Positions 63,672-64,000 of a stretch of DNA of 64,000 nt are shown one piece after another (within the stretch, counting starts at the first letter, position 1; every line of letters starts with the position of its first letter). The stretch covers positions 10,292,001-10,356,000 of the forward strand of contig JAGUCH010000001.1 in assembly GCA_019096065.1 (NCBI GenBank), in the 5' to 3' direction. This DNA comes from Paracyclopina nana (taxonomy: Eukaryota > Arthropoda > Copepoda > Cyclopoida > Cyclopettidae). The translations under genes were made by a program, and so were the position numbers. The notes below the pieces were generated by a model that saw only the letters and a program-made list of their open reading frames with translations, was not told where the DNA came from and searched no databases.

Positions 63672-64000
63672 ATATTTTAAAAGTACGGAGGAGAGAGCTT
63701 TGAAATGCGAGGACGTATTAGAAAAATAAGCCTGCTAATGACCTTTCAAAAGATCCCCCATCAAAGAAGATCATGGTTTTTCAATTGGAATCACAATTAG
63801 AAAAAAAATAAGCTCTTTTGAATAATAACAGCTTATTTGCAAGGAAGCTCCTCGTGCAGTGAGCCCTTGAAAGTGCCACCGACAAAAAACCCATAAAAGT
63901 TCAAAAATCTTGGCAAACCAAAGTAAGCCCTCAATTTTTCTTGGCATCATTTTAAATCCTTTGTGTCGCCCTGCACTGTAGTGGTGGAGCAGCCGAAGAA
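63672..64000. other. Downstream flank of the DEG/ENaC gene
   Basis: No coding sequence was recognised. No canonical AATAAA follows the stop codon within the window, only AATAAG-like variants, so the end of the transcript is not located. Confidence 0.5.

Noticed and set aside
1-64000. tRNA or rRNA genes, CRISPR arrays, bacterial-style operons
   Set aside because: No B-box-like GTTCGAATCC with matching cloverleaf, no rRNA core sequence and no regularly spaced repeats were seen. The gene structures are clearly eukaryotic.

Overview
This window is animal nuclear DNA, most likely from an arthropod and possibly a crustacean. Genes are split by GT-AG introns, many only 53-64 bp long. Two genes belong to the Dpr immunoglobulin family, which is known mainly from arthropod nervous systems. 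There is also a pickpocket-like DEG/ENaC channel and a BEL/Pao retrotransposon. The species cannot be fixed from the sequence. All exon models were built by hand from splice sites, reading phase and family motifs, with no transcript data.

Layout. Positions 1-17.86 kb show no convincing coding exon. They hold copies of a roughly 155-bp inverted-repeat (MITE-like) element, a larger foldback element with one of those copies nested inside it, and a perfect 102-bp tandem duplication. A long-intron dpr gene runs on + from 17,859 to 27,076, with another MITE copy in an intron. A gene-free stretch follows to 34.7 kb. Then come a cytosolic sulfotransferase on - (34,716-36,233), an eight-exon SCAMP gene on + (38,793-40,377), and a second, very compact dpr gene on - (41,231-42,317). 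An atypical Rho-like GTPase gene on + spans 44,781-59,560. A DEG/ENaC channel gene on + (61,244-63,671) closes the window.

The GTPase gene is large because an 11.8-kb BEL/Pao LTR retrotransposon (47,303-59,079) sits antisense in its last intron. The element looks structurally complete: near-identical 264/265-bp LTRs with three differences, a 5-bp CCACT target duplication, a primer-binding site matching the tRNA-Lys(CUU) 3' end, gag, pol, a polypurine tract and 3' LTR. Two features are unusual. Gag and pol share one frame and are separated by a single UGA followed by CAA CCA, which fits the CAR-YYA readthrough context. In the position where env would sit there is a 1,033-codon ORF3 with no envelope character: a basic, disordered N-terminus, two SUMO-interaction-like motifs and three C-terminal zinc-knuckle-like clusters.

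The host genes form no operon or pathway. The two Dpr proteins are neuronal cell-surface recognition molecules, SCAMP acts in vesicle traffic, the channel is probably sensory or epithelial, and the GTPase has lost several residues that GTP hydrolysis and switching normally need.
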